NCBI GenBank assembly: GCA_900549655.1
Contig: UROZ01000001.1
Coordinates: 1-58,219 of the forward strand
DNA from: an uncultured Collinsella sp.
GTDB taxonomy: Bacteria > Actinomycetota > Coriobacteriia > Coriobacteriales > Coriobacteriaceae
DNA length: 58,219 nt
Direction: 5' to 3'
The notes below the pieces were generated by a model that saw only the letters and a list, made by a program, of their open reading frames with translations, made no database searches and was not told where the DNA came from. Positions 8,129-17,196 of this stretch are shown piece after piece; position 1 is the first letter of the stretch; each line of letters opens with the position of its first letter. The position numbers were made by a program, and so were the translations under genes.

Positions 8129-9106
8129 CTAAATCCGACGAGTGCGGACAGTCTTACTATCAGAACTGGTTGTAGTTCTGTTCATATTAGCGGCGGCAAG
8201 ATTGGACTTCAGGGATTTCGTGGATGGACCGACGAAGCCGGCATCCTCATCGAAATTCGGCCTATCCACGCCAAGCTCACCGAGCAGGTCGTCCGAAAGT
8301 GACCGGTCGGTGAGAATTGGCGCTACCGTGGAAGCGAAATCAACCTGCATGTCCTCAGCGTAAGTAAGAAGGGGGTCGGCCTTTCCTGCCCTGAACTCAT
8401 CGAGAGCGTCGTAGTAGGCATCCTTGGACGCGTCCGTCACGATAAACGGGACGAGGCCGGCGCGCAGGCACTCTCTGAATGCAATTGCCCTTCCGACCCT
8501 GCCGTTGCCGTCCGGGAAGGGGTGGATCGTCTCGAACCGCACGTGGAACCTGACGATATTCTCCAGGGACGGCTGATACTTGTTATATTCGGAGACAAGG
8601 CGGTCGACCAGCGCGGGGACCTCCTCCGGTCGCGCCGTGATGACGCTTCCCACTCCGTTTCCCAGGACCTTCCATTGGCCGGGTACGTCCATCACTCCGT
8701 CCATGAGTTGCAGGTGGATCTCCTTTATGAGTTCGGGAGTGAGCTCCCTATCCAGTGAATCGAAAAGGAAATCGAACATTTTCGTGTGGTTTGCGGTTTC
8801 GCGGACATTTCCCGGGGTGGTAGAGTCCGCGAGAACGGTGTCCCTCGTTTCGAAAATCGTCCTCGTCTGCCATTCTGTGAGCGAGCTGCCCTCGATCCTC
8901 TCATGGTTGTACACGAAAGAGACGATCGATGTCTCATACACGCCGTTCGGGACGGAGCCCTCGCGCTCGAACCCGACCTGATCGATATAGCTGTGAACGA
9001 AATGCCGCTGCAGCTCCGGGCTTAGATGCCTATTCGCATGTGGGCTATCGGCGGGTTTCCCATCTTTATTTGCCCCGGTCAGCAAACTGAATAATCTTTT
9101 CAACAT
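8129..9106 (-). CDS. Fic family protein
   Basis: 325 residues from the ATG at 9106 (GGAG upstream; an in-frame upstream start adds 21 residues). The central Fic domain carries the full loop HPFPDGNGRVGRA with catalytic histidine. The helix NHERIEGSS lies in the N-terminal half and corresponds to the inhibitory motif, although the usual Ser/Thr is His. The C-terminal 70 residues are Asp/Ser/Thr-rich and lack a recognisable domain. It probably modifies a host or recipient protein with AMP. It is a lone gene with its own terminator, the second Fic protein in this window, and only distantly similar to the left-edge one. Confidence 0.88.
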   Translation of the reverse strand: MLKRLFSLLTGANKDGKPADSPHANRHLSPELQRHFVHSYIDQVGFEREGSVPNGVYETSIVSFVYNHERIEGSSLTEWQTRTIFETRDTVLADSTTPGNVRETANHTKMFDFLFDSLDRELTPELIKEIHLQLMDGVMDVPGQWKVLGNGVGSVITARPEEVPALVDRLVSEYNKYQPSLENIVRFHVRFETIHPFPDGNGRVGRAIAFRECLRAGLVPFIVTDASKDAYYDALDEFRAGKADPLLTYAEDMQVDFASTVAPILTDRSLSDDLLGELGVDRPNFDEDAGFVGPSTKSLKSNLAAANMNRTTTSSDSKTVRTRRI

Positions 9107-9182
9107 ATATCTGCATACTCCGATAGGCGTACGGATTCCTGACGGCATTTTACCCAGGATAGCAGCCACCCATGACCGGTCC

Positions 9183-9202
9183 TGTCACCCAATGGCACCA
9201 AA
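9183..9202 (+). promoter_or_regulatory. Tandem half-site motif A, copy 2 (Tat-protein operon)
   Basis: TGTCACCCAATGGCACCAAA, then a -10-like TTTGAT about 34 bases later. It lies 140 bases before the membrane protein that opens the Tat-protein operon. Confidence 0.65.
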
Positions 9203-9341
9203 CCGCCCGGCACCATGCGGGTTGTCGTTTTACGCTTTTGATGGGGCCAAATGCCCACAGGCGACCATGGGCTTGTGGCGGGCTGGTCGCCACAGGGCCC
9301 CGAGTAATAGATGGCAACCGTAGTTCCTTGGAGGATATCGA

Positions 9342-9725
9342 GTGCTGGATAACCTTTCTCTTATGGGGCCGGATGAGGAGGAGCTCTCCCTCTCGGCGCT
9401 GGTGTCTTCAGCGACCCTTCTGCCTTCCTGCGCCTTCTCCGCTTATTCCATCATCGTCAACATAGCTCCCACGATGGGCGGGCGCGCCGTCCTTTTCTAT
9501 CTGACGCGGGGCTCCATCGAGGGTATCTGGATCCCCGTGGCCATATTCATCTTCGCCCTCATAGCGCGCAAGGTCGATGACTGGCGATTCTACGCGCTCA
9601 CCGCCGTGTTCGGCCTTGCGGCCTGCGCACTCGCCGTGCTGAGGCTCGATCTGTGCCATGCGGGGGTCTATCTGGCCGTTATGGCCTGCTGCGGCCTATC
9701 TGCCGTCAAATCTAAGGAGTACTGA
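9342..9725 (+). CDS. Small polytopic membrane protein
   Basis: 127 residues from GTG at 9342, preceded by GGAGGATATCGA. After a short acidic N-terminus there are about four transmembrane segments (around residues 20-42, 53-72, 80-97 and 103-120). I do not recognise a family. Its stop is one base before the ATG of the first Tat-exported protein, so the two are co-transcribed and it may help the export, folding or anchoring of those proteins (inference). Confidence 0.6.
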   Translation: MLDNLSLMGPDEEELSLSALVSSATLLPSCAFSAYSIIVNIAPTMGGRAVLFYLTRGSIEGIWIPVAIFIFALIARKVDDWRFYALTAVFGLAACALAVLRLDLCHAGVYLAVMACCGLSAVKSKEY

Positions 9726-9726
9726 G

Positions 9727-12702
9727 ATGGGTTCCTGGAAAAAGGGGGCTAACGGGGAAAAGGCAACTGATGCCCGACTGGCCGGGGATGCCGCACTGCT
9801 GAATGACGGCAAATCTGATACAGGCTTATTCACGCCGGTCTCGCGTCGCGGTTTCCTCGCGGCACTAGCTATCGCCGCCGGCCTCGGCCTGATGGGCGCG
9901 AGCGATGCGCTCGCATATGCCGCCGTCGACTTCGGGCCAGGAGCAGGCTATATCGGGCCCAGCAAGGACAGCGGCGACCTGACGCATCCGGATCGGACCC
10001 GTGGCGCCAACGATCGCTGGTTCGGCTATGCGAACAACTGGGACCTCTGGAATATCTACAATGACTACAGCCACCGCCTCGGCTACGCCTTCGCGATGGT
10101 ATTCGAGTGCGATTGGTCCGACGAGCTCTATGACCACATCGTTTTCCGTCCGTTCTACTACTGCACCTCCTACTGCGCGACCAATCCCTGGAGGGGATAT
10201 TGGCTGGGACGCGACGACGGCGACGACAACAAGGGCACGTGCTATATCGACGGCGTGCCGGTCGGCAACTTCGTCGGCAACCTCATCAACGACGGCTCCG
10301 AGGGCGAGGACCGCCATGTGAATGCCTACGGATGGCTCTACCACGGGTTCTATGAGGGTCCCGGATGGTCGACATTCCTGAGGCGCAGGCAGGCAAGGAC
10401 CGGCCACAACGTCTATGCGCATATCGATATCTTCAATTGCTGGAAGAACGGCGTCAGCCCCTCATCGGCCATCGTCTCCTCGCAGAATGCCCCGAAGGAT
10501 AGGGACATGTCCGTCCAGACCGACAAGATATATATCGACAACGACATGTCGCTCATGGGCGGCATCTTCAAGATCATCCCCGTCACCGCACCGAACCTGA
10601 GGGTCGACCTCGTCCAGGGCTATTACGAGAACAACGTCCCCGTCGCCCGCTACGAGAACGGTCGCGGCACCTGCCTCTACCATGACTATGACGGGGTCAA
10701 TCAGAACTGGATGTTCTGGCCGAATAAATCCGATGGGCTGGGATGCTTCACCTTCTGCATCGCAAACATGATCGGCCCCGGTCTCGATCGAGGCCTGGAT
10801 AACTATGGCCACACCTCTCCCACCATGGAGCGGGGTTACGCAAAAATCTGGCGTAACCCCGAATCGACTAACCTCACGAATTCCTGGTGGGTCCACCATG
10901 AGCCCGCTGTCACGAACGAGACGGACCACAAATGCTGGTTCATCACCTCCGATGCGGACGGGCAGAGGCTCGACACCTGGGGGGTTACTCGGGATGACAG
11001 CAGCACCTGCGTCGCCGTGTCCAATCCGGCGTGCCCGGGACTCTGGGCAACCCAGGTCAACGCCCAATGGATTCTCGAGGAAGTCGTCTGCCACGGCGAC
11101 GTCGGGCTATCCAAGGACGAGGCCCAGGTCGGCGACAGCCTGAAGATTCTGGGGTGGCACAACAAGTTCAAGGACGAATCTAAGAGCATCAAGCCGGCGG
11201 GATATGTCCTGGGGGCAAAAAACGAAAGCGAACTGCCCGTCTACCCGATTTTCCGTCTGTACATGACGGACTCGGAGGAGGCGGTCGCAAGCGATGACAC
11301 CGCGATCATGGCATCCTGCCGAGTCGCGACATGGGGAGGCCAGCAGACCGAGGCCTACTCGCACCGCCATATCGGTTGGCCCCATGGGGGACATTCCATC
11401 TTCAGCCTCGAGATGCGTCTTCAGGATTCGAAATTCAAGGGATCGATTCACTATGCGGCACAGCGCTTCACCGGCGGCGAATGGGATGAGGGCGCCGACG
11501 GGTCCAAGGTGTGCTCGAATGGGGACTATGATACCGAGATAATCAGCCGCGTTAAGGTGTGGCTGACCGGGGACATCGCAGACGAGTACGACCTCGTGGT
11601 CAGGACCAAGCTGCTCGGCGGCACCTGCGCGTGGAGCGACCCGGTGTACGTCCACAACTCAAAAGACGAGCCCTTGACGCTCGAGACGGCACCGGCATGC
11701 GGTCCCGAGCCGGACGGGAGCTCCGATACCAAGATCTCGGGCATGAACGTCCACCTTATCCGCAAGCCGACGGGCGCGCGGGTGGTGCGGGAGTTCAGCG
11801 CCGAGGAGAACGTCGAGGTGACCGAGGAGTTCGGTTCCGGGTGCCTATACGCAGCCGCCATGTTGGCCCTTCGCCTTCCTTCCAGGAACACCGACCGCAT
11901 ATGGACGGACCGCTATCGCGGCACCGTCATATCCAAGCCCTGCCTCATCGAGTCGGCAAGCGTCGAGTACTATGCGGACGGCATCGATGACGGTCATCGA
12001 GTATATGTCGATAAGAATGTCCATCCCGGCGATCGATACGCGCCCATCGTGGCCGCGCTGGAGGCTGCCGGGAAAAACCCCTGCAACCTCTATGCACACT
12101 ACGGCGAGGACGCGGCCACCGGATTCACGGGCTGGTTCAAGGACGCCGCCCTGCGCGATCCAGCCGGCTCCCTCGAGATTCCCAGGAAGGGCGCACTGAA
12201 GCTATACGGGCGCAACCGCTGCACGCTGCGCATCGAGTACGCGGAAGGATCGGTTGAGCCCGACGCCGGGACCGTCTACCGCAGAAAGCCGAGCGATGGC
12301 GCGGATGCGGTTGACGGTGCGCTCGGGCTGCCCGATTTCACCGGGCGAGCCGAGAGGCATAGGCTCGATGAGATCGACCTGCCGGCAATCGGAGATGGCG
12401 GCGTGGGTCATACCGCCTTTTACCGCGGCGAGTCCGTGACGCTAGCCGGCTACGAGGACGTCTTCGCCAAGCGCGAGGACGGGACGTGGCGCCGCCTCGT
12501 CTTCAAGGGCTACATGCCCGACAGGGCGGGGGGGGGACGCCTCTCTCGACAATCAAGATGGAACGCGACACGACCGTCTACGCCCTGTGGGCGTATGCGG
12601 AGTCGGACGGCGTCGCCACGGCAAAGAACTAACGACGGCTCGGGACGGAGGCGCGGCCTCCTTCCCGAGCCCGCGCATGTCCCTGACGGGAGGTGTGCGT
12701 AG
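9727..12702 (+). CDS. Large Tat-exported protein, paralog 1 (C-terminus frameshifted at G9)
   Basis: 991 residues as read, starting at the ATG at 9727 (AAGGAG upstream). SRRGFLAALAIAAGLGLMGA (residues 39-58) is a textbook twin-arginine signal ending AYA, so it is exported folded. The middle (about 290-470) holds QxW-like repeats (NQNWMF, NAQWILEEV) suggesting a ricin-type beta-trefoil. Toward the C-terminus TGFTGWFKDA and LYGRN resemble Listeria-Bacteroides (InlB B-type) repeats. It is clearly paralogous to the next gene. The last part is out of frame: after the G9 run at 12528-12536 the tail matching the paralog is in another frame and would end at 12632 (968 residues) if the run had 7 or 10 G. 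No enzyme domain is recognised; a secreted carbohydrate-binding adhesin is the best guess. Confidence 0.75.
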   Translation: MGSWKKGANGEKATDARLAGDAALLNDGKSDTGLFTPVSRRGFLAALAIAAGLGLMGASDALAYAAVDFGPGAGYIGPSKDSGDLTHPDRTRGANDRWFGYANNWDLWNIYNDYSHRLGYAFAMVFECDWSDELYDHIVFRPFYYCTSYCATNPWRGYWLGRDDGDDNKGTCYIDGVPVGNFVGNLINDGSEGEDRHVNAYGWLYHGFYEGPGWSTFLRRRQARTGHNVYAHIDIFNCWKNGVSPSSAIVSSQNAPKDRDMSVQTDKIYIDNDMSLMGGIFKIIPVTAPNLRVDLVQGYYENNVPVARYENGRGTCLYHDYDGVNQNWMFWPNKSDGLGCFTFCIANMIGPGLDRGLDNYGHTSPTMERGYAKIWRNPESTNLTNSWWVHHEPAVTNETDHKCWFITSDADGQRLDTWGVTRDDSSTCVAVSNPACPGLWATQVNAQWILEEVVCHGDVGLSKDEAQVGDSLKILGWHNKFKDESKSIKPAGYVLGAKNESELPVYPIFRLYMTDSEEAVASDDTAIMASCRVATWGGQQTEAYSHRHIGWPHGGHSIFSLEMRLQDSKFKGSIHYAAQRFTGGEWDEGADGSKVCSNGDYDTEIISRVKVWLTGDIADEYDLVVRTKLLGGTCAWSDPVYVHNSKDEPLTLETAPACGPEPDGSSDTKISGMNVHLIRKPTGARVVREFSAEENVEVTEEFGSGCLYAAAMLALRLPSRNTDRIWTDRYRGTVISKPCLIESASVEYYADGIDDGHRVYVDKNVHPGDRYAPIVAALEAAGKNPCNLYAHYGEDAATGFTGWFKDAALRDPAGSLEIPRKGALKLYGRNRCTLRIEYAEGSVEPDAGTVYRRKPSDGADAVDGALGLPDFTGRAERHRLDEIDLPAIGDGGVGHTAFYRGESVTLAGYEDVFAKREDGTWRRLVFKGYMPDRAGGGRLSRQSRWNATRPSTPCGRMRSRTASPRQRTNDGSGRRRGLLPEPAHVPDGRCA
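12528..12536 (+). repeat. Homopolymer G9 tract in Tat-exported protein gene
   Basis: Nine consecutive G near the end of the first Tat-protein gene. With 9 G the frame leads to an unrelated Arg/Pro-rich tail; with 7 or 10 it leads to a tail like that of the paralog (TIKMERDTTVYALWAYAESD versus SITAKRDTVLYIRWSVAQSD). Confidence 0.85.
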
Positions 12703-15543
12703 ATGAGACTCGACAAGCACGATAAGGGGAAGAGCGAAGGCTCATCCTTAGGGGATACTCCCATTACGAGACGTGGACTGTTCGCGGCCCTGGCGGTCGC
12801 GGCAGGGCTCGGCCTACTCGGCGCCGACACGGCGCTCGGGTGGGACTATTGGGGGCAAAATGCGGGAATCGGCCAGGGGGCCTGGGACGCCTATGGGATG
12901 CTCAACGGCAAGATCAACTGCTGTAGGGGCAGGTCGAACCCCATAAACCAATGCATGGGCTGGGCAAACGGATGGACCGAGTGGTACGCCTTCCGCTACG
13001 CCTACGTCCAGATCCTTCGTTACGCCCTGAACCTCCAGGTTGAATGCGACTACGAGAACGAGCTGTGGTTCCACCTCTCCTTCTACCCGTTGACCGCCTG
13101 CGGGGACGACAACTACCACCCCAGGGGCCACCGCCTATGGTTCGCGTGGGAGCATGACAACCTCGGAGCAATCAAGGAGGACGAGCAGGAGAACAATATC
13201 GTCACCTTCGATGGCAACCTTACCAACGAGGAGCTTGGGGTCGGCACCGGCCGACACGATACCGGATGGAAGCACTACCAGTACCATGACACGGGAAAGT
13301 GGTACAGGCGGACATCGAGAGACGTGACCCATAGGTGGGCCGCGGACCTGAACATCTTCAACATCTACGTCGAGGGCGTCTCACATGACGAGAACGTCGA
13401 CGCCCTGCACTCCCAGACGGGATGGATATCATCCACCGTGGAGCATACCTACCTCACGACGGAGGATATCCAGGGCATCGTGTGCCGCATCCACGCCGCG
13501 GACGACGACACGCTCAACTGGGACGTGCGTGACGCCTCGATTTCCGATGCGACGGATATATACCAGCAGGCATATAGCGGCAATTTCAACCAGCTGTTCC
13601 TCACCGAATTCACCAAGGTCCGCGATGACACCTATCAATCCGACTGGGGACCCGTCCCGGGCTTTCTCACGACCATGCGACCGGCGCATGTGGCCGATGG
13701 ATCCCGCGCGGTGAACGCCTCATGGGGCGGGCCATGGGACGGAAAGGAATTCAGCCATACCAACTGCACCCAGCCCTTTCAAATCAACAGCGCGGGCGTC
13801 CAATCGAGGGCCAGCGCATGGTGGGTAACGAAGAGGTTTTCCGAGGGGGGTGCCCTGTACGGCGACGGCGCGATGGCCATCATAAGCGATGCCTCGGGCC
13901 TATGCGTGAACAGGCCGAATGCGACCGTCGCGAAGCCTTCGAAGCTAAACCTCTTCCATAGCGGCTACAAGGATGGGGTGGCGGGCGACCGCGCTTCGGC
14001 ATGGGTCGTGAAGGAGGTGCAGTTCACAGGCTCGCTCACGCTGAACGACGGCAAGCCCGAGCTGACTCGCGTGGAGCCCGTGGCCTGCTCGGACCCGCTT
14101 CTCACATGCAGCCCGTGCAGGAACTGGTCGGACGTCAAAAAGGGCAACGGGGGCAATGCCCCGACCCACTTCTCCTATCGCTGGTACCAATCGGAAACCG
14201 ACGAGGTGCCCGACGGCTGCTCAGGCGCCTCCATTATCGGAACATGCCACCTGTCGAACTTCGGCGACATGCCCGAATGCGCCGCATACCGCCATGTCGG
14301 CATGAATATGTCCGAGCTGATGTGCATAGAGGCGCTCTCGCTTCGCCTCGAGGGCTCGCCATGGCAAGGATCGATCCGCTACAGCATGCTCGCCAAGGGC
14401 GGCGGGTGGAGCGATGCCGCGGCCGACGGGGAGCCAGTGGGCGAGGGAGGGAGGTCCCTGCGCTGGAGCGCCGTCAAGGTCTGGCTCACCGGTGACGTCT
14501 CGCTGCATTTCGACCTCGAGGTAAGGGCGTTCAACTCGAACGTCGGCTGGACGGCGGGCTACGTTTCAGGAACGGGACTCGATGCGCCGACAGTTGATGG
14601 GGTAGGCGACCTCACCGCATCGAATGACCTGAGGTGCGTCCAAGTCGATTTGATCCCAAAACCGGAAGGAGCCGTGGTATTGCGGGATTTCTCGCGTGAC
14701 GGTGGGACTCTAAACATCACGGAAGACGAATTCGCCGATATGCAGGACCGCTATCTCTCCTGTGTCGTCATGCAGACATTTCCAACGGAATTGCGCAAGG
14801 GGGTCAACCATGACTCACCGCTCGTTCACCGATTCCATGGATTCGTAACTGCCGGGCCCATCCATATCGCAGGGGTAAAGGTCGTCTATCACGCCGACGG
14901 AGTGGATGACGAATCGATAGTCTTCACGGAAACGGCCAAACCCGGCCACCACTCGGCCAACGCGGAGGCAACCGCGGCCGCGCTGAAAAGCCGATGCAAC
15001 CTGAATGACCATTTCGGCGAGGAGCGGAGTACGGGCTTTACGGGCTGGTTTTCCGATACGGGGCTGACAAGTCCCTATGGGGGATCGGAGCTCAAGGCGG
15101 GCGAGGAGCTCCACCTTTACGGCCGCAATCGCTGCACAGTCAGGATTGAATATGCGGAAGGTTCGCTGCGTCCCGAGGAGGGGGCCGTGTATCGCACCGC
15201 CGCGAGCGACAGCGCTCCGGAGGTGGCGAGTGCCCTAGATCTCCCTGATTACGGCAAGGGGCTTGAGTCCCATTCTCTCGAGGGAATCACGCTGCCGGCA
15301 ATCGGTGACGATGGCCGCGCCCACAAGGCCGTCTACTGGGGCGAGCGCGTCGCCCTGGCAAAACCTGAAGACGTCTACCGGAAGACATCCGACGGCACAT
15401 GGCGCCGGTATGTCCCGCTCTGCTGGCTGACTTCAGTGAGCCAGCAGAGCGCGCCGATCGGCTCGATTACGGCCAAGCGCGATACCGTCCTATACATCAG
15501 GTGGTCTGTGGCGCAATCCGATGGCGTCGTCAGCTCGAAATAG
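12703..15543 (+). CDS. Large Tat-exported protein, paralog 2
   Basis: 946 residues from the ATG at 12703, right after the stop of the frameshifted paralog and preceded by GGGAGGTG. TRRGLFAALAVAAGLGLLGA (residues 22-41) is a twin-arginine signal with cleavage near ALG. Matching blocks along the whole length (VECDYENELW, FNIYVEGVS, the RVEPVACS region, VKVWLTGDV, TGFTGWFSD, LYGRNRCTVRIEYAEGS) show it duplicated from, or with, paralog 1. It is rich in Trp and paired Cys, consistent with a folded, disulphide-containing surface protein exported by Tat. There is no C-terminal anchor, so it is either released or held by partners. The frame is intact to the end. Confidence 0.75.
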   Translation: MRLDKHDKGKSEGSSLGDTPITRRGLFAALAVAAGLGLLGADTALGWDYWGQNAGIGQGAWDAYGMLNGKINCCRGRSNPINQCMGWANGWTEWYAFRYAYVQILRYALNLQVECDYENELWFHLSFYPLTACGDDNYHPRGHRLWFAWEHDNLGAIKEDEQENNIVTFDGNLTNEELGVGTGRHDTGWKHYQYHDTGKWYRRTSRDVTHRWAADLNIFNIYVEGVSHDENVDALHSQTGWISSTVEHTYLTTEDIQGIVCRIHAADDDTLNWDVRDASISDATDIYQQAYSGNFNQLFLTEFTKVRDDTYQSDWGPVPGFLTTMRPAHVADGSRAVNASWGGPWDGKEFSHTNCTQPFQINSAGVQSRASAWWVTKRFSEGGALYGDGAMAIISDASGLCVNRPNATVAKPSKLNLFHSGYKDGVAGDRASAWVVKEVQFTGSLTLNDGKPELTRVEPVACSDPLLTCSPCRNWSDVKKGNGGNAPTHFSYRWYQSETDEVPDGCSGASIIGTCHLSNFGDMPECAAYRHVGMNMSELMCIEALSLRLEGSPWQGSIRYSMLAKGGGWSDAAADGEPVGEGGRSLRWSAVKVWLTGDVSLHFDLEVRAFNSNVGWTAGYVSGTGLDAPTVDGVGDLTASNDLRCVQVDLIPKPEGAVVLRDFSRDGGTLNITEDEFADMQDRYLSCVVMQTFPTELRKGVNHDSPLVHRFHGFVTAGPIHIAGVKVVYHADGVDDESIVFTETAKPGHHSANAEATAAALKSRCNLNDHFGEERSTGFTGWFSDTGLTSPYGGSELKAGEELHLYGRNRCTVRIEYAEGSLRPEEGAVYRTAASDSAPEVASALDLPDYGKGLESHSLEGITLPAIGDDGRAHKAVYWGERVALAKPEDVYRKTSDGTWRRYVPLCWLTSVSQQSAPIGSITAKRDTVLYIRWSVAQSDGVVSSK

Positions 15544-15631
15544 GGGGACAGGCGATAGCGGGCGCGGCAGAATCCAAAGGACATCGGCTCTGGTGGCTCA
15601 TTCTGCAAGCTGTCGCCCGCGCAAAAGTTGA

Positions 15632-15668
15632 ACCGGGGGAGCTTCGCGTTCGGCTCCCCCGGTTTTTT
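15632..15668 (+). terminator. Terminator of the Tat-protein operon
   Basis: Eleven-bp stem ACCGGGGGAGC / GCTCCCCCGGT with a ten-base loop followed by six T. Just upstream (15550-15620) GCAGAAT/ATTCTGC nested in GCGGGCG/CGCCCGC can form another hairpin. Confidence 0.85.
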
Positions 15669-15671
15669 CGA

Positions 15672-17177
15672 TCAATAGGTGAAGTAGCCCGGCCGCCTGT
15701 TGTGGCTGGGCGTCTTTTTGTCCTCAGCCTTCTTCTCCTTGAGTCTGGCGAGCCCGTCCTTCAATGCCGCGGTGCTAGGCGTATTCTCCGGGGTCTTCTG
15801 CCTTAGGGGATAGACTTCGCGCAGGTGCTCCAGTTGGGCGGCATAGCGGGCGTTGATGAAGGGCGGGACGCCATCCGTCTCCCTGAACTCGTTATGGTCT
15901 GCCGCGATCTGGTCGATGAGGTCGCTCGGGTAGATCTTCGTGGCGCTCGATTCCGTGACCTCGAATTCGGGCCCTTCGTAGGAATCCCATGCGTCGATAC
16001 GCTCGATATGGTAGAGGCGGTCTGATTTCGATCGCGATACGGCCATCCACTCCTGGGCGTCGTCCGAGCGCCATTCGCTCATGCCGCAGGCAAGGAGGAT
16101 GCGATCTGAATCGCCGTTCGCGTCGAGGCCATATCCGAGGTCAGGGAAGTGGACCTGATGGTTGAAGAACAGGCTCCAGTCGGCACATGACTTGATGGCC
16201 GCGACCAACTCAGTCAGCTCGAAGGTGGAGAATGATAAGTTCAGCTTGGATGAGGGATCCTCGCCCCTCATCGACCAATAGTACCCATGCTTTTCGCTGG
16301 CCCTGTTCAGACTTATCCTAATTCTCTCGACATCAAGGCTATTAAGGGAGACGGCTGTCTTACCTAGGTGCTTTATTGGCACGTCGTCGCCATTGAAATC
16401 GGCATATAGGTCGACGGTAATCCTGTCGGAATGTCGGATTTCGTCTATGAACTCGGCAGCGTTAACGAAGGGCAGGACCTCAAACGAGCTGGCGTTGCCC
16501 CCGTATTCGGTGTTCGATTGTCTGCATAGGGTGGACACGGCGCTACCATAGCCTATCATCGGCCCCCGCCTCGTCGCCGCCCTGCGGATCTGTTCGGCAA
16601 CCTCCGGGGGAATCTCGCTCGGATGGCCAAACCCAAACGAGTCGTTGTAGGAGAATCTCTTGTGGAGCGTGCGCCACTTATACCCGGTAGAGGTGAACAG
16701 GAGCTCAAATGCCCGTTTCGGCCAGTTGTCGGGACCTCCGAACATGGCGTTCAGGCGCTTCGAGCAATCGATGAGACCGAAGGTTAAGTATGTCTCGTCA
16801 AGCGTTATTTGGCCCGAAGTGTACCTCCCGACCCGTTTCATGCGGCAATCCAGTTCCTCGACCGCCGCCCTCTTGCGGTCTTGCGGCCAGTCGGCGGGGG
16901 AGAGCCAGGTGCCGCTCGCGATCTCCTCGGGTGTATGGAAGGGCGCGAAACGGCCCTCGAATTCGATTTCCGAGCCGTTGGGGACGAAGGGTGTTTGAAA
17001 ATTATACATGACACCGGGGCCATCCATGAGGCCGGCGTCGACCGGGTCGGCACAAAGGCGGTCGCTTATGAGCACGCCATCCTTTTTCGCGGTGTATCTA
17101 AACAGACCGCGATGTTCAATGAAATCGAGAGATATCTCGTATCCATCAACATCTCCACTCCATACCTTCTCATACAT
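15672..17177 (-). CDS. Unknown 501-residue protein
   Basis: Starts at the ATG at 17177 (weak AAGGGA). No signal peptide or membrane segment is seen. The sequence alternates beta-like segments with charged helices and ends in a Lys-rich tail (LARLKEKKAEDKKT). The only recognisable trait is its genetic link: it follows the 236-residue gene by 19 bases and the pair is transcribed leftward from the region at 17,910-17,990. I do not recognise a family and give no function. Confidence 0.6.
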   Translation of the reverse strand: MYEKVWSGDVDGYEISLDFIEHRGLFRYTAKKDGVLISDRLCADPVDAGLMDGPGVMYNFQTPFVPNGSEIEFEGRFAPFHTPEEIASGTWLSPADWPQDRKRAAVEELDCRMKRVGRYTSGQITLDETYLTFGLIDCSKRLNAMFGGPDNWPKRAFELLFTSTGYKWRTLHKRFSYNDSFGFGHPSEIPPEVAEQIRRAATRRGPMIGYGSAVSTLCRQSNTEYGGNASSFEVLPFVNAAEFIDEIRHSDRITVDLYADFNGDDVPIKHLGKTAVSLNSLDVERIRISLNRASEKHGYYWSMRGEDPSSKLNLSFSTFELTELVAAIKSCADWSLFFNHQVHFPDLGYGLDANGDSDRILLACGMSEWRSDDAQEWMAVSRSKSDRLYHIERIDAWDSYEGPEFEVTESSATKIYPSDLIDQIAADHNEFRETDGVPPFINARYAAQLEHLREVYPLRQKTPENTPSTAALKDGLARLKEKKAEDKKTPSHNRRPGYFTY

Positions 17178-17196
17178 GCATATGTCCCTTCTGTCG

